Source of the DNA: Roseburia sp.
GTDB lineage: Bacteria; Bacillota; Clostridia; Lachnospirales; Lachnospiraceae
DNA: 27,192 bases
Assembly: GCA_019421345.1 (NCBI GenBank)
Contig: JAHZFL010000001.1
Coordinates: forward strand, 1 to 27,192
Direction: 5' to 3'
Positions 1 through 7,193 of the stretch are shown here, piece after piece. The notes under the pieces were generated by a model. It was not told the DNA's origin. It worked only from the letters and a program-made list of their open reading frames with translations, and searched no databases. The translations under genes and the position numbers were made by a program. How positions within the stretch are numbered: position 1 is the first letter of the stretch; every line of letters begins with the position of its first letter.

Positions 1-76
1 TCATTTTTTTGAATTATTTTTCAATCATTCAAACGGTTTCCCGTGTGCATCCCGCTGTCTTGCGGTCAGCTTGTTT

Positions 77-105
77 ATATTAGCACCAATGTTTTGGATT
101 GTCAA
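77..105 (-). promoter_or_regulatory. Consensus sigma-A promoter firing off the left edge
   Basis: On the minus strand a perfect -35 box TTGACA (100-105) is followed by a 17-nt spacer and a -10 box TAATAT (77-82). Transcription would start near position 70 and leave the window. It lies about 95 bp beyond the radA stop codon, so the next gene to the left probably has its own promoter. In many Firmicutes the gene after radA is disA, but nothing of that gene can be seen here. Confidence 0.7.
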
Positions 106-138
106 CACTCTTTTTGCTTTTTCGACAAAGAAAGTTTT

Positions 139-179
139 TTGCCGGAAATTTCACTTATTGTTTATACAATTCCCGGCAA
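139..179. repeat. Inverted repeat downstream of radA
   Basis: Arms 139-150 and 168-179 form a 12-bp stem with one A/C mismatch around a 17-nt loop. Read in the radA direction it is followed by A residues, not T residues, so it is not a canonical intrinsic terminator. It lies between the radA stop codon and the strong promoter at 77-105 and could be an operator or an RNA-processing site; the role is unknown. Confidence 0.4.
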
Positions 180-199
180 TTACCTCTCTTATCGGCTCT

Positions 200-1567
200 C
201 TATGTCATCACATAATGCATGGCATCCTTCACGGTATTTACACCGACCAAACGAATCCCCTGCACCTCTTTTATATTTGTACGACATACTTCGGGCAAGA
301 TACAAGTATGGAAGCCAAGCTTTTTTGCCTCAAGAACTCTTTGCTCTGCCATGCTGACCGCCCGCACTTCACCACTGAGCCCTACCTCCCCAAAGCAGAT
401 TGTTTTTTCATCAATCGGTTTTTCCTTATAGCTTGAGATCAAAGACAAAACAACGCCAAGATCGATCGCCGGCTCATTCATTCGGATGCCGCCTGCAATA
501 TTGATATAAGCATCACAGCTCCCAAGCGGTAACCCCAATCTCTTTTCAAGTACTGCCATTAACAGGTTCACACGATTGAGGTCTGTTCCTGCAGCCGTCC
601 TGCGTGGGATTCCAAAATTCGTATGACACACCAATGCCTGTACCTCAAGCAAAATCGGTCTTGTCCCTTCCATGGAGCACGCCACGACAGACCCGGACGC
701 CCCTTCCGGCTTTCCACTGAGCATAAATTCCGATGGATTCTCAACCTCCTCCAGTCCGCTTTGGCGCATTTCAAAAACTCCGATCTCATTAGTAGAACCA
801 AAACGGTTTTTTACACCGCGCAAAATACGGTAGGCTGCGTGTCGGTCTCCCTCAAAATATAAAACTGTATCCACCATATGTTCCAGAACTCTCGGTCCTG
901 CCACAACGCCTTCTTTTGTCACATGTCCGACAATAAAAACAGAAATCCCCCGTCCCTTCGCGATCTGCATCAGCGTCCCGGTCGATTCACGCACCTGTGA
1001 AACACTTCCCGGTGCAGAGGTGACGTTCTCATGGTACATGGTCTGAATTGAATCAATCACAACAATCTGTGGCTTTTCACGATCTATGACCTTTTCGATC
1101 GTCTCCAGATTTGTCTCGCACAAAAGGCTTAGGCTGTCCTCAAAGGTTCCGATGCGCTCCGCGCGAAGCTTAATCTGCTGTAAGGATTCCTCTCCCGATA
1201 TGTAAAGCACGGTTATTTTTTGCATCGCAAGATTTCTGCACACCTGAAGCAGGAGCGTAGATTTTCCAATTCCCGGATCGCCTCCCACCAGGATCAGCGA
1301 GCCTTGCACGATCCCGCCTCCAAGCACACGATCCAGCTCCCTAAGCTTAGTCGATACACGCTCCTCATTCCTCATCTCTATCGCAGAGAGCGGAACTGCT
1401 CGCGCCGGCTCGCCATCTGACGTTCTTCCCTTCCCGACGCTCTTTTTATCAATCATCTCCTCTACAAACGTATTCCACTCCCGGCATCCCGGACACTGCC
1501 CCAGCCACTTTCCTGACTCATAGCCGCAATTCTGGCAAAAATATACGGTTGTTTTTCCTTTCGCCAT
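200..1567 (-). CDS. radA: DNA repair protein RadA/Sms
   Basis: RadA (Sms) is a RecA-like ATPase and helicase that extends D-loops and processes branched recombination intermediates in the cytoplasm. The 455-aa length is normal for the family. The domains are in the expected order: a zinc finger with C11, C14, C25 and C28; a RecA-like core with Walker A GGDPGIGKST (about 95-104); the RadA-specific KNRFG motif (253-257); and a C-terminal Lon-protease-like domain. The ATG at 1567 follows a GGAGGG ribosome binding site. In many Firmicutes radA directly follows clpC. Here clpC lies upstream in the same orientation, but two small genes separate them, one of them on the opposite strand. A modest promoter at 1592-1620 suggests separate transcription. 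Identification is secure. Confidence 0.97.
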   Translation of the reverse strand: MAKGKTTVYFCQNCGYESGKWLGQCPGCREWNTFVEEMIDKKSVGKGRTSDGEPARAVPLSAIEMRNEERVSTKLRELDRVLGGGIVQGSLILVGGDPGIGKSTLLLQVCRNLAMQKITVLYISGEESLQQIKLRAERIGTFEDSLSLLCETNLETIEKVIDREKPQIVVIDSIQTMYHENVTSAPGSVSQVRESTGTLMQIAKGRGISVFIVGHVTKEGVVAGPRVLEHMVDTVLYFEGDRHAAYRILRGVKNRFGSTNEIGVFEMRQSGLEEVENPSEFMLSGKPEGASGSVVACSMEGTRPILLEVQALVCHTNFGIPRRTAAGTDLNRVNLLMAVLEKRLGLPLGSCDAYINIAGGIRMNEPAIDLGVVLSLISSYKEKPIDEKTICFGEVGLSGEVRAVSMAEQRVLEAKKLGFHTCILPEVCRTNIKEVQGIRLVGVNTVKDAMHYVMT

Positions 1568-1591
1568 TTTCCCTCCATTCTATTTTCCGTA

Positions 1592-1620
1592 AAATTAATA
1601 AAAACTAAAATTTTTTGCAA
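1592..1620 (-). promoter_or_regulatory. Candidate radA promoter
   Basis: On the minus strand TTGCAA (1615-1620), a 17-nt spacer and TAATTT (1592-1597) lie just upstream of radA in an AT-rich stretch. The match to consensus is moderate (4 of 6 and 5 of 6). TTGCAA is itself palindromic. Confidence 0.4.
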
Positions 1621-1655
1621 ATTATGGCATCCTCTGCACTTTTTCCTTCTGTTTG

Positions 1656-1664
1656 TGCTATAAT
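1656..1664 (+). promoter_or_regulatory. Extended -10 promoter of the antitoxin-like gene
   Basis: TGC followed by a perfect TATAAT (1659-1664) makes an extended -10 element on the plus strand. No good -35 box lies at the usual distance, which is common for extended -10 promoters. The predicted start near 1671 gives a leader of about 160 nt before the ATG at 1834, unusually long for a 62-aa protein. Confidence 0.6.
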
Positions 1665-1677
1665 GGGATCTATCTAC

Positions 1678-1814
1678 AAAAGACGATCTTTTATACCATA
1701 CGTCACGGATGCCTCTCTGCTTCACACGACTATTTGTTTCTGAGCGAAAACAAATAGCCTTTGGAGCGGACACAAATTTCATATTTGTGCTTTCTGTTTG
1801 CAATGATTCGCTCA
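1678..1814 (+). promoter_or_regulatory. Structured 5' leader with possible pseudoknot
   Basis: Three hairpins can be read directly: 1678-1683 with 1687-1692 (6 bp, loop CGA); 1730-1739 with 1748-1757 (10 bp perfect, 8-nt loop CTGAGCGA); and 1771-1777 with 1783-1789 (7 bp, loop TTCAT). The loop of the second hairpin (1741-1747) is perfectly complementary to 1808-1814, so a pseudoknot is possible that closes 6 nt before the AGGAG ribosome binding site (1821-1825). I do not recognise a known riboswitch class. A regulatory role in translation is inferred from position and pairing only. Confidence 0.45.
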
Positions 1815-1833
1815 AAAACGAGGAGTGATACCA

Positions 1834-2022
1834 ATGAATTATGTTACCTTACCAGACTTTCTCTCTCAGGCAGAATCCATGATCAACAATGCAATTTTAA
1901 ATGAAGAATTTACAACTATCCAGACAAAAGACGGGAATGCTGTTCTCATCTCGGAGCAGCAATATAGTTGTCTGTTAGACACTCTATTGCGCAAATCGCA
2001 AAGCCCCCGCCTGACACGATAA
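1834..2022 (+). CDS. Orphan Phd/YefM-like antitoxin-type small protein
   Basis: This 62-aa protein begins MNYVTLPDF and carries a stretch (EFTTIQTKDGNAVLISEQQY) resembling the N-terminal DNA-binding fold of Phd/YefM antitoxins, in which a strand-turn-strand 'K-x-G-x-x-V-x-(I/M)-S' element precedes a helix. I chose the ATG at 1834 because AGGAG (1821-1825) lies 8 nt upstream; an in-frame GTG at 1825 overlaps that site and is unlikely. In toxin-antitoxin systems such proteins neutralise a toxin and repress their own operon. No toxin gene follows: the next 150 bp hold only a hairpin, and the neighbour is convergent. The short C-terminus leaves little room for a toxin-binding tail, so it may be a solitary transcriptional regulator. 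The family call is moderate. Confidence 0.6.
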   Translation: MNYVTLPDFLSQAESMINNAILNEEFTTIQTKDGNAVLISEQQYSCLLDTLLRKSQSPRLTR

Positions 2023-2118
2023 CACTGCACGACTTTCCATCCCCACATACAATGCACCTTGCGGGCCGCTCTTGTGCAACCAACGGGCCTTCTGCTTCGC
2101 ACTCCCCTCCCTATGTAA

Positions 2119-2167
2119 AAATATCCGTCGGATGAAAGACCTTTTGACTTTCATCCGACGGATATTT
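2119..2167. terminator. Perfect 20-bp hairpin between convergent genes
   Basis: Arms 2119-2138 and 2148-2167 are perfect inverted repeats with a 9-nt loop (ACCTTTTGA). The stem ends in AAATAT/ATATTT, so either strand's transcript ends in a short U-rich stretch. Its place between the plus-strand small gene and the minus-strand gene ending at 2177 fits a bidirectional intrinsic terminator. Confidence 0.7.
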
Positions 2168-2176
2168 CATACAGCT

Positions 2177-2587
2177 CTAGCACTTACAAACCACCACTCT
2201 TACCGGCTTTTCTCCCAGTTCAACGCTAAGACTCAGCTTACCGCCAAGATTGGTCTTCATCTGTCCCGCGTCCGATCCGTCGATGCAGATGTCATACTCC
2301 GTCTCATCCTCAAGTTCTACCGTAAGCTGTGCATCCTCCCAGCCTTCTACCAAAAATTCAATCCCCGTATCTGTTGCCCTTAAGCCAGTCACAGCAGTCC
2401 CCGGTACAGACTCATAGACAAACATCCCGTTACGCTCCAGCTTCGTAAGCTCACGGCAGGTCTTTACCTTGTAAACATCTCCCTGATGCTCGAAATTATC
2501 CAGCTTTGCCTTTGTGCTCAAAGAGTAGTCTCCAAAGCTGATCGTTCCATCTGCCTCCGAACGAATTAACTCACTAATCACAGCCAT
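2177..2587 (-). CDS. Conserved small protein of unknown function ('endosialidase' label)
   Basis: This 136-aa soluble protein begins MAVISELIRSEADGTISFGD. It has no signal peptide, membrane segment or catalytic motif that I recognise; alternating hydrophobic residues suggest a mostly beta structure. From memory, related clostridial proteins are often auto-annotated 'endosialidase', but the size and sequence do not support sialidase activity and I do not adopt that name. The start was set at the ATG at 2587 because AGGAGG lies 5 nt upstream; an in-frame GTG at 2605 precedes that site and would bury it in the coding region. It has its own promoter (2665-2693) and is convergent with the antitoxin-like gene. 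Function unknown. Confidence 0.8.
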   Translation of the reverse strand: MAVISELIRSEADGTISFGDYSLSTKAKLDNFEHQGDVYKVKTCRELTKLERNGMFVYESVPGTAVTGLRATDTGIEFLVEGWEDAQLTVELEDETEYDICIDGSDAGQMKTNLGGKLSLSVELGEKPVRVVVCKC

Positions 2588-2664
2588 CTTATCCTCCTGC
2601 GCCACAGCTTAAAAGGCAAAGAGCTTCTTAAACTGCGCTAATATTGTAAAAATATGATAGTCTT

Positions 2665-2693
2665 ATTATATAATAAGCCTTGTCTTATTTCCA
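2665..2693 (-). promoter_or_regulatory. Promoter inside a 16-bp palindrome
   Basis: On the minus strand TGGAAA (2688-2693; 4 of 6 to consensus), a 17-nt spacer and a perfect TATAAT (2665-2670) lie upstream of the 136-aa gene. The -10 box sits in a perfect palindrome, CTTATTATATAATAAG (2662-2677), which also places TATAAT on the plus strand (2669-2674). The palindrome could be an operator or could arise by chance in AT-rich DNA. Confidence 0.55.
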
Positions 2694-2721
2694 GTGGTTT
2701 CACCGACATTTAAGGATTTTT

Positions 2722-5178
2722 TTACTTTTGTTTTGTGTCAAATGCAATCTCGTTCTTCCTCGTGGTAACAATCACCTGCATTCCTGCCTTTACCGTTCCG
2801 TCCAAAAGCAGCTCCGCCAGCTTATCCTCCACCTCATTCTGTAGTTTTCTGCGCAGCGGTCTTGCTCCGTATTTCGGCTCATACGCTTTTTCTACAATAT
2901 AATTTTTGGCTCCGTCGCGCACCAGCAGCTCTATATTCAGTTGCTTTTGACAGCGCTGTGTCAGCTCCTTTGCCAGCAAGCCGACAATCTGCTTCATATC
3001 TGCTTTATTTAAGGAGCGGAATACGATTGTCTCGTCGATACGATTTAAAAATTCCGGCTTGAAAATACGGCGCACTTCCTCCATGACGCTGCTTTTCATA
3101 TGCTCGTAATTCTGTTTTTCATCCTGCGAGGAAGCAAATCCGAGCCTTTTGGGCTCTACAATCGCCTGTGCTCCCGCATTCGATGTCATAATGATAATGG
3201 TATTCTTAAAATCTACCTTTCTTCCCTGCGAATCCGTGATATGACCGTCATCGAGTACCTGAAGAAGAATGTTAAAAACATCGGGATGCGCCTTCTCGAT
3301 CTCATCGAAAAGTATCACGGAATACGGATTGCGCCGCACCTTCTCACTAAGCTGTCCGCCGTCCTCATGACCGACGTAGCCGGGCGGCGAACCGATCAGC
3401 TTAGAGACGCTGTGCTTTTCCATATATTCAGACATATCCACACGGATTATCGCCTGCTCCTGCCCGAATACAGCCTCTGCCAATGCTTTAGATATTTCCG
3501 TCTTTCCAACTCCTGTCGGTCCAAGAAACAGGAAAGAACCAATCGGACGACGCGGGTCCTTTAGACCGACACGCCCACGGCGTACTGCCTTCGCCACTGC
3601 CGTCACTGCTTCCTCCTGTCCGATCACCCGCTTATGCAGCGTTTCTTCGAGCCGGCGCAGTCTTGCCGCCTCTCCCTCCGTCAATTTTTTGACCGGTATC
3701 TTGGTCCACCCGGAAACAACCTCCGCAATTTCATCCTCGCCAACCAGATACTGCCGCCGTCCAAGCTCCCGCTTTGCCTTCATTTCCAGCTTTGTCTTTT
3801 TTTCCTCTAACTCCTGTTTTTCCTTTTCCGCAAGCCTTGCCGTTTCCAGATCCCCGCCTGTGAGCGCCTGCTCCAACTCGTTTTCTTTTTCTGCAATCTG
3901 CTCCCGCAGCGCCGCCATTTCCCTCGGCGTTTTTCCAACGGCAAGACGAACCTTGGCAGCCGCCTCATCCATTAAATCAATCGCCTTATCGGGAAGAAAA
4001 CGGTCGTTTAAATAACGTGCGGACAACCGAACCGCTGCACGCAGCGCCTCATCCGTAATCGTCACACCGTGGTGCTTCTCATAACGGCTTCTTAAGCCCC
4101 GCAAAATTTCTACGGTCTCCTCCTCGCCAGGCTCCTCAACGACTACGGGTTGGAATCTGCGTTCGAGTGCCGCGTCCTTTTCAATGTACTTCCGATATTC
4201 CTCCATCGTTGTCGCTCCGATGACCTGCACCTCTGCGCGTGCCAGCGCCGGCTTTAGGATATTTGACGCATCAATCGCTCCCTCCGCTCCGCCAGCTCCG
4301 ATGATCGTGTGTATCTCGTCAATAAATAAAAGAATATTTCCTGCCCGTTTTACCTCGGAAAGGACTTTTTTAATCCGCTCCTCAAATTCTCCGCGGTACT
4401 TTGAGCCCGCTACGATTCCTGACAAGTCCAAAGCCACAACACGCTTTCCAAGCACGGTGTCCGGCACAATTCCAGCAGCAATGCGCTCGGCAATTCCCTC
4501 AATGATCGCCGTCTTTCCGACCCCCGGCTCTCCGATCAGACACGGATTATTTTTGGTTCTTCTGCTTAAAATCTGGATCACACGCTCAATTTCTTTTTCT
4601 CTGCCGACTACCGGATCTAGACCTCCCTCCGCAGAGAGCGCCGTTAAGTCTCTGGAATACTGATCCAGCACGGCAGTAGCCTCCGCATTTTTTCTTCTTC
4701 CCGGTCTCCCGTTTTGGAAATCCTCTTTATAAAGGTTCGCATCCTCTCCCATTGCAAGCAATGTATCGACGTACATTTTTTGAATATTAACGGAGAGTGT
4801 ATTTAACAGCCTCGCGGCAACACACTCCGGTTCTTTGACGATCGCAAGCAAAATATGCTCCGTACCGACCAGCTCCGAACGAAAGCGCTCTGCCTCCTTA
4901 CTTGCTCCGGCAAGCACGCGCTCGACTCGCGGCGAATAGCCCTCCGGCTCTAAAAGCGCCGCAGACTGCCCTGGTGCGATCAGCTCCTCGATCAGCTTTA
5001 GCACCTGATCAAGCTCTACGCCGTTTTCTTTCAGAACCTGTGCGGCAACACCCGTATTTTCCTTAAGAAGCCCCAACAAAATATGCTCAGTTCCGATATA
5101 ATTATGATGCATCGCCTTGGACATGCGCGCTGCAATATCAAGCGCACGCTTTGCCTTTCCTGTGTATGGTATCTGCAT
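2722..5178 (-). CDS. clpC: ATP-dependent Clp protease ATP-binding subunit ClpC
   Basis: ClpC is a hexameric AAA+ unfoldase that feeds proteins to ClpP. The 818-aa protein has the full architecture: a double Clp N-domain (about 1-145); AAA module 1 with Walker A GEPGVGKT (216-223), Walker B FIDEIH (285-290) and pore loop KYRG; a short coiled-coil middle domain (about 420-470) typical of ClpC rather than ClpB; and AAA module 2 with Walker A GPTGVGKT (553-560), Walker B LFDEIE and pore loop GYVG (600-603). LGF at 679-681 matches the ClpP-docking tripeptide loop. The ATG at 5178 has AAGGAGG upstream. The usual Bacillus partners ctsR, mcsA and mcsB are absent upstream; a cohesin-type surface protein gene lies 26 bp away instead. 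No CtsR operator was seen in that gap. Confidence 0.96.
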   Translation of the reverse strand: MQIPYTGKAKRALDIAARMSKAMHHNYIGTEHILLGLLKENTGVAAQVLKENGVELDQVLKLIEELIAPGQSAALLEPEGYSPRVERVLAGASKEAERFRSELVGTEHILLAIVKEPECVAARLLNTLSVNIQKMYVDTLLAMGEDANLYKEDFQNGRPGRRKNAEATAVLDQYSRDLTALSAEGGLDPVVGREKEIERVIQILSRRTKNNPCLIGEPGVGKTAIIEGIAERIAAGIVPDTVLGKRVVALDLSGIVAGSKYRGEFEERIKKVLSEVKRAGNILLFIDEIHTIIGAGGAEGAIDASNILKPALARAEVQVIGATTMEEYRKYIEKDAALERRFQPVVVEEPGEEETVEILRGLRSRYEKHHGVTITDEALRAAVRLSARYLNDRFLPDKAIDLMDEAAAKVRLAVGKTPREMAALREQIAEKENELEQALTGGDLETARLAEKEKQELEEKKTKLEMKAKRELGRRQYLVGEDEIAEVVSGWTKIPVKKLTEGEAARLRRLEETLHKRVIGQEEAVTAVAKAVRRGRVGLKDPRRPIGSFLFLGPTGVGKTEISKALAEAVFGQEQAIIRVDMSEYMEKHSVSKLIGSPPGYVGHEDGGQLSEKVRRNPYSVILFDEIEKAHPDVFNILLQVLDDGHITDSQGRKVDFKNTIIIMTSNAGAQAIVEPKRLGFASSQDEKQNYEHMKSSVMEEVRRIFKPEFLNRIDETIVFRSLNKADMKQIVGLLAKELTQRCQKQLNIELLVRDGAKNYIVEKAYEPKYGARPLRRKLQNEVEDKLAELLLDGTVKAGMQVIVTTRKNEIAFDTKQK

Positions 5179-5204
5179 ATTCTCCTCCTTCCAGCGGGCA
5201 ATTT

Positions 5205-7163
5205 TTATAAATCATTAAAATCAATAATCTCCAAATGATCGGATGTGCGTGCCTTCTCTCCGCCGCCATCCTTTTTGCCCTGCGGCTGCCGCTTTCCCGG
5301 TCTGCGCTCTTTTTCTTCTCCGGCTGCACCTTCCTCATCCTCTGCCAAAGTCTCACCGGCTTCATCAGTCTCCCAGTCTTCCTCATCAATCAGGTCTTCT
5401 CCGGCTTCGTCAATATCCTCATCTTCCTCATCCGCAACATCTAAGTCGTCCGCGTCTTTGGCTGTTTCGTCAAAATCCTCGTCATCTCCGAAGTCACTAT
5501 CATCGTCATCTTCCCAGAGATCATCCTCCGACAGCTCTCCCGCGCCTTTGCTCCGAAAACGGAAAAGCAAAAGATTTATGATCACAACGACTAAGACGGC
5601 GATCACAAAGCCCATCACTGCCATTGCCGTTCGCGCAAAGGTTTTCTCATCATCATACTGCTCGGCAAGCGCGGCATATTCCTCCTGAAGTTCTTGAAGC
5701 TCTGCCGTCTGCACTTCCCCTGCTCCCGCAAAATCAGTCGAAAGTCTTTGATACGTTCCCTCTAACGAATCATACTGATACCAGTTTTCCGTTCCCTCAT
5801 GGTTGACGCCGTAAAAAATATAAAACGCAGACACGATTTCAGATTCGCTTTCTGCCGCCTGCTGGTACGCCGTTATCGTGTGCGTTTCATCTACCGAAAA
5901 GCTTGTCTGCATATACTGCTCCGGAATCGCAGCATCTACCGGCGCTAAGAGCGCAATCACATAGTTCTCCCCATTCGCAAAACGCACAAACGGATAAACA
6001 GTATCTCTTGTCTCATCATAGACAAAAAAGCTTCCCGCAGCCTTCTGCCCCTCAGGCAGATTCTGCGGTGTCATCCATAATAGATTTAAAGACCCCTTTG
6101 TATAGCTTACGCCTTTATACGACGTTCCATGATAATTAATTGTGTTTTCCTGAAAATCTGCCGGAATATCCTCCGCTGCAAATTTCTCGGAAATCTCATA
6201 TGCAGCGCCGTTGACCGTTACTACGGTCTCCGGCTGCTCTGTCACAGGCTCCTCTGTCTCCGGCTCCTGGGGCTTTGTCTGCTCCTCCGTCGGTTTTTCC
6301 TCCGCCGCTCCTGCCTGCTTTGTGACCTTGACCGTATAGGTTGCCGTGACACCGTTTTCCGCCTTTACAACGATCTTTATATTATTTACGCCTTCCTTTA
6401 AATTCTGGTTTCCGGTTACGGATTCTACCACCGCCTTCTCATTCGCCGGAACTGCGGACACTACAACACTTGTCACATCGCTTCCCACCGTCGCCGTATA
6501 GGACGTCTTATTATACGCAAACGCCGGAGAAAGTGATCCCGGAGAGATCGTGAGGCTTTTTAAGGAATTGTCTGCCGACAGCGATTCCGCAGGCGCTCCC
6601 TGCGTATTGCCGCCGGTATTCCCGCTGTTCCCTGCTCCGCCGCCCGATGTACTGCCGCCAGCATTTCCACCGCCTGCCGCTCCGCCGCCCGATGTACTGC
6701 CGCCAGCATTTCCACCGCCTGCCGCTCCGCCGCCTGCGGCGTTATTTACGGTAACGGAAGCGCTGCTGCCCTCCATGGAGCTCAGTTCTTCTACCGTATC
6801 AAATAAAATTCCATCCGTCGCAGACAAGGAAACGGCGCTCGTCCCCGCGCCGACCGCCTTTAGCGTAATCGTAAAGCTATCGCCGTTGATCAGCCTGCTG
6901 CCGCCGCCGCCATTGGAATCTACCGAGGAACTGACAAATTCCAGAACACTTGCATCCCATGAAAGCGTCATGGTCGCCACGACCTTCTCTCCCGCAGGTC
7001 CCGACGCTTTTCCTGTTACCGTAACGGTATCTCCGATATTCACACTGCCTGAGGAAACGGACAAAGATGTCTTTCCCACTGCCGCCCAAACGACAGTATC
7101 GGGAATCAACAATCCCAGACAGATACATAGCATCATCATATATGCGCTGATTCTTTTTCTCAT
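5205..7163 (-). CDS. Membrane-anchored cohesin-like surface protein
   Basis: This 652-aa protein has a signal peptide (1-27), a cohesin-like beta domain (about 30-140; pattern GDTVTVTGKASG...MTLSWDASVLEFV), a Gly/Ser linker with 15-residue repeats (143-190), a cadherin-like beta-sandwich domain (about 197-283; LKSLTISPGSLSPAF...YTVKVTK), a Pro/Glu-rich spacer, an unassigned extracellular region (about 312-480), a short Glu-rich helix (485-505), one transmembrane helix (about 512-534) and a strongly acidic cytoplasmic tail (545-618) that turns basic near the end. Cohesins bind dockerins, and the gene 30 bp upstream encodes a dockerin-ended glucosaminidase, so this is probably its membrane receptor. 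AAGGAG precedes the ATG at 7163. The domain calls are by eye; the cohesin call is fairly strong, the partner inference is not proven. Confidence 0.8.
   Translation of the reverse strand: MRKRISAYMMMLCICLGLLIPDTVVWAAVGKTSLSVSSGSVNIGDTVTVTGKASGPAGEKVVATMTLSWDASVLEFVSSSVDSNGGGGSRLINGDSFTITLKAVGAGTSAVSLSATDGILFDTVEELSSMEGSSASVTVNNAAGGGAAGGGNAGGSTSGGGAAGGGNAGGSTSGGGAGNSGNTGGNTQGAPAESLSADNSLKSLTISPGSLSPAFAYNKTSYTATVGSDVTSVVVSAVPANEKAVVESVTGNQNLKEGVNNIKIVVKAENGVTATYTVKVTKQAGAAEEKPTEEQTKPQEPETEEPVTEQPETVVTVNGAAYEISEKFAAEDIPADFQENTINYHGTSYKGVSYTKGSLNLLWMTPQNLPEGQKAAGSFFVYDETRDTVYPFVRFANGENYVIALLAPVDAAIPEQYMQTSFSVDETHTITAYQQAAESESEIVSAFYIFYGVNHEGTENWYQYDSLEGTYQRLSTDFAGAGEVQTAELQELQEEYAALAEQYDDEKTFARTAMAVMGFVIAVLVVVIINLLLFRFRSKGAGELSEDDLWEDDDDSDFGDDEDFDETAKDADDLDVADEEDEDIDEAGEDLIDEEDWETDEAGETLAEDEEGAAGEEKERRPGKRQPQGKKDGGGEKARTSDHLEIIDFNDL
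6634..6734 (-). repeat. 45-bp tandem repeat encoding a Gly-rich linker
   Basis: Two identical 45-bp units (6634-6678 and 6679-6723) are followed by the first 11 bp of a third. Each encodes 15 residues rich in Gly, Ala, Ser, Thr and Asn, lying between the cohesin-like and cadherin-like domains. Exact identity implies recent duplication, so copy number may vary between strains and change the reach of the cohesin domain. Confidence 0.9.
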
Positions 7164-7193
7164 AAGGTATACTCCTTTCTACGCTTCGCTGCA

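Noticed and set aside
139..179. Intrinsic terminator of radA
   Set aside because: Read in the radA direction the stem is followed by A residues, not a T tract.
71..436. A 121-aa plus-strand open frame at the left edge
   Set aside because: Most of it is antisense to the end of radA, and it has no ribosome binding site or recognisable domain.
1709..1828. A 39-codon open frame in the leader of the antitoxin-like gene, ending just before its ATG
   Set aside because: It has no ribosome binding site and an open frame of this length is expected fairly often by chance; the hairpins explain the region better. A leader peptide is not excluded.
1834..2022. A complete toxin-antitoxin system
   Set aside because: No toxin-like frame lies on either side; the gene stands alone.
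4184..4663. A 159-aa open frame antisense to clpC
   Set aside because: It is a shadow of the clpC reading frame, with low-complexity Ser/Ala-rich composition and no start signal.
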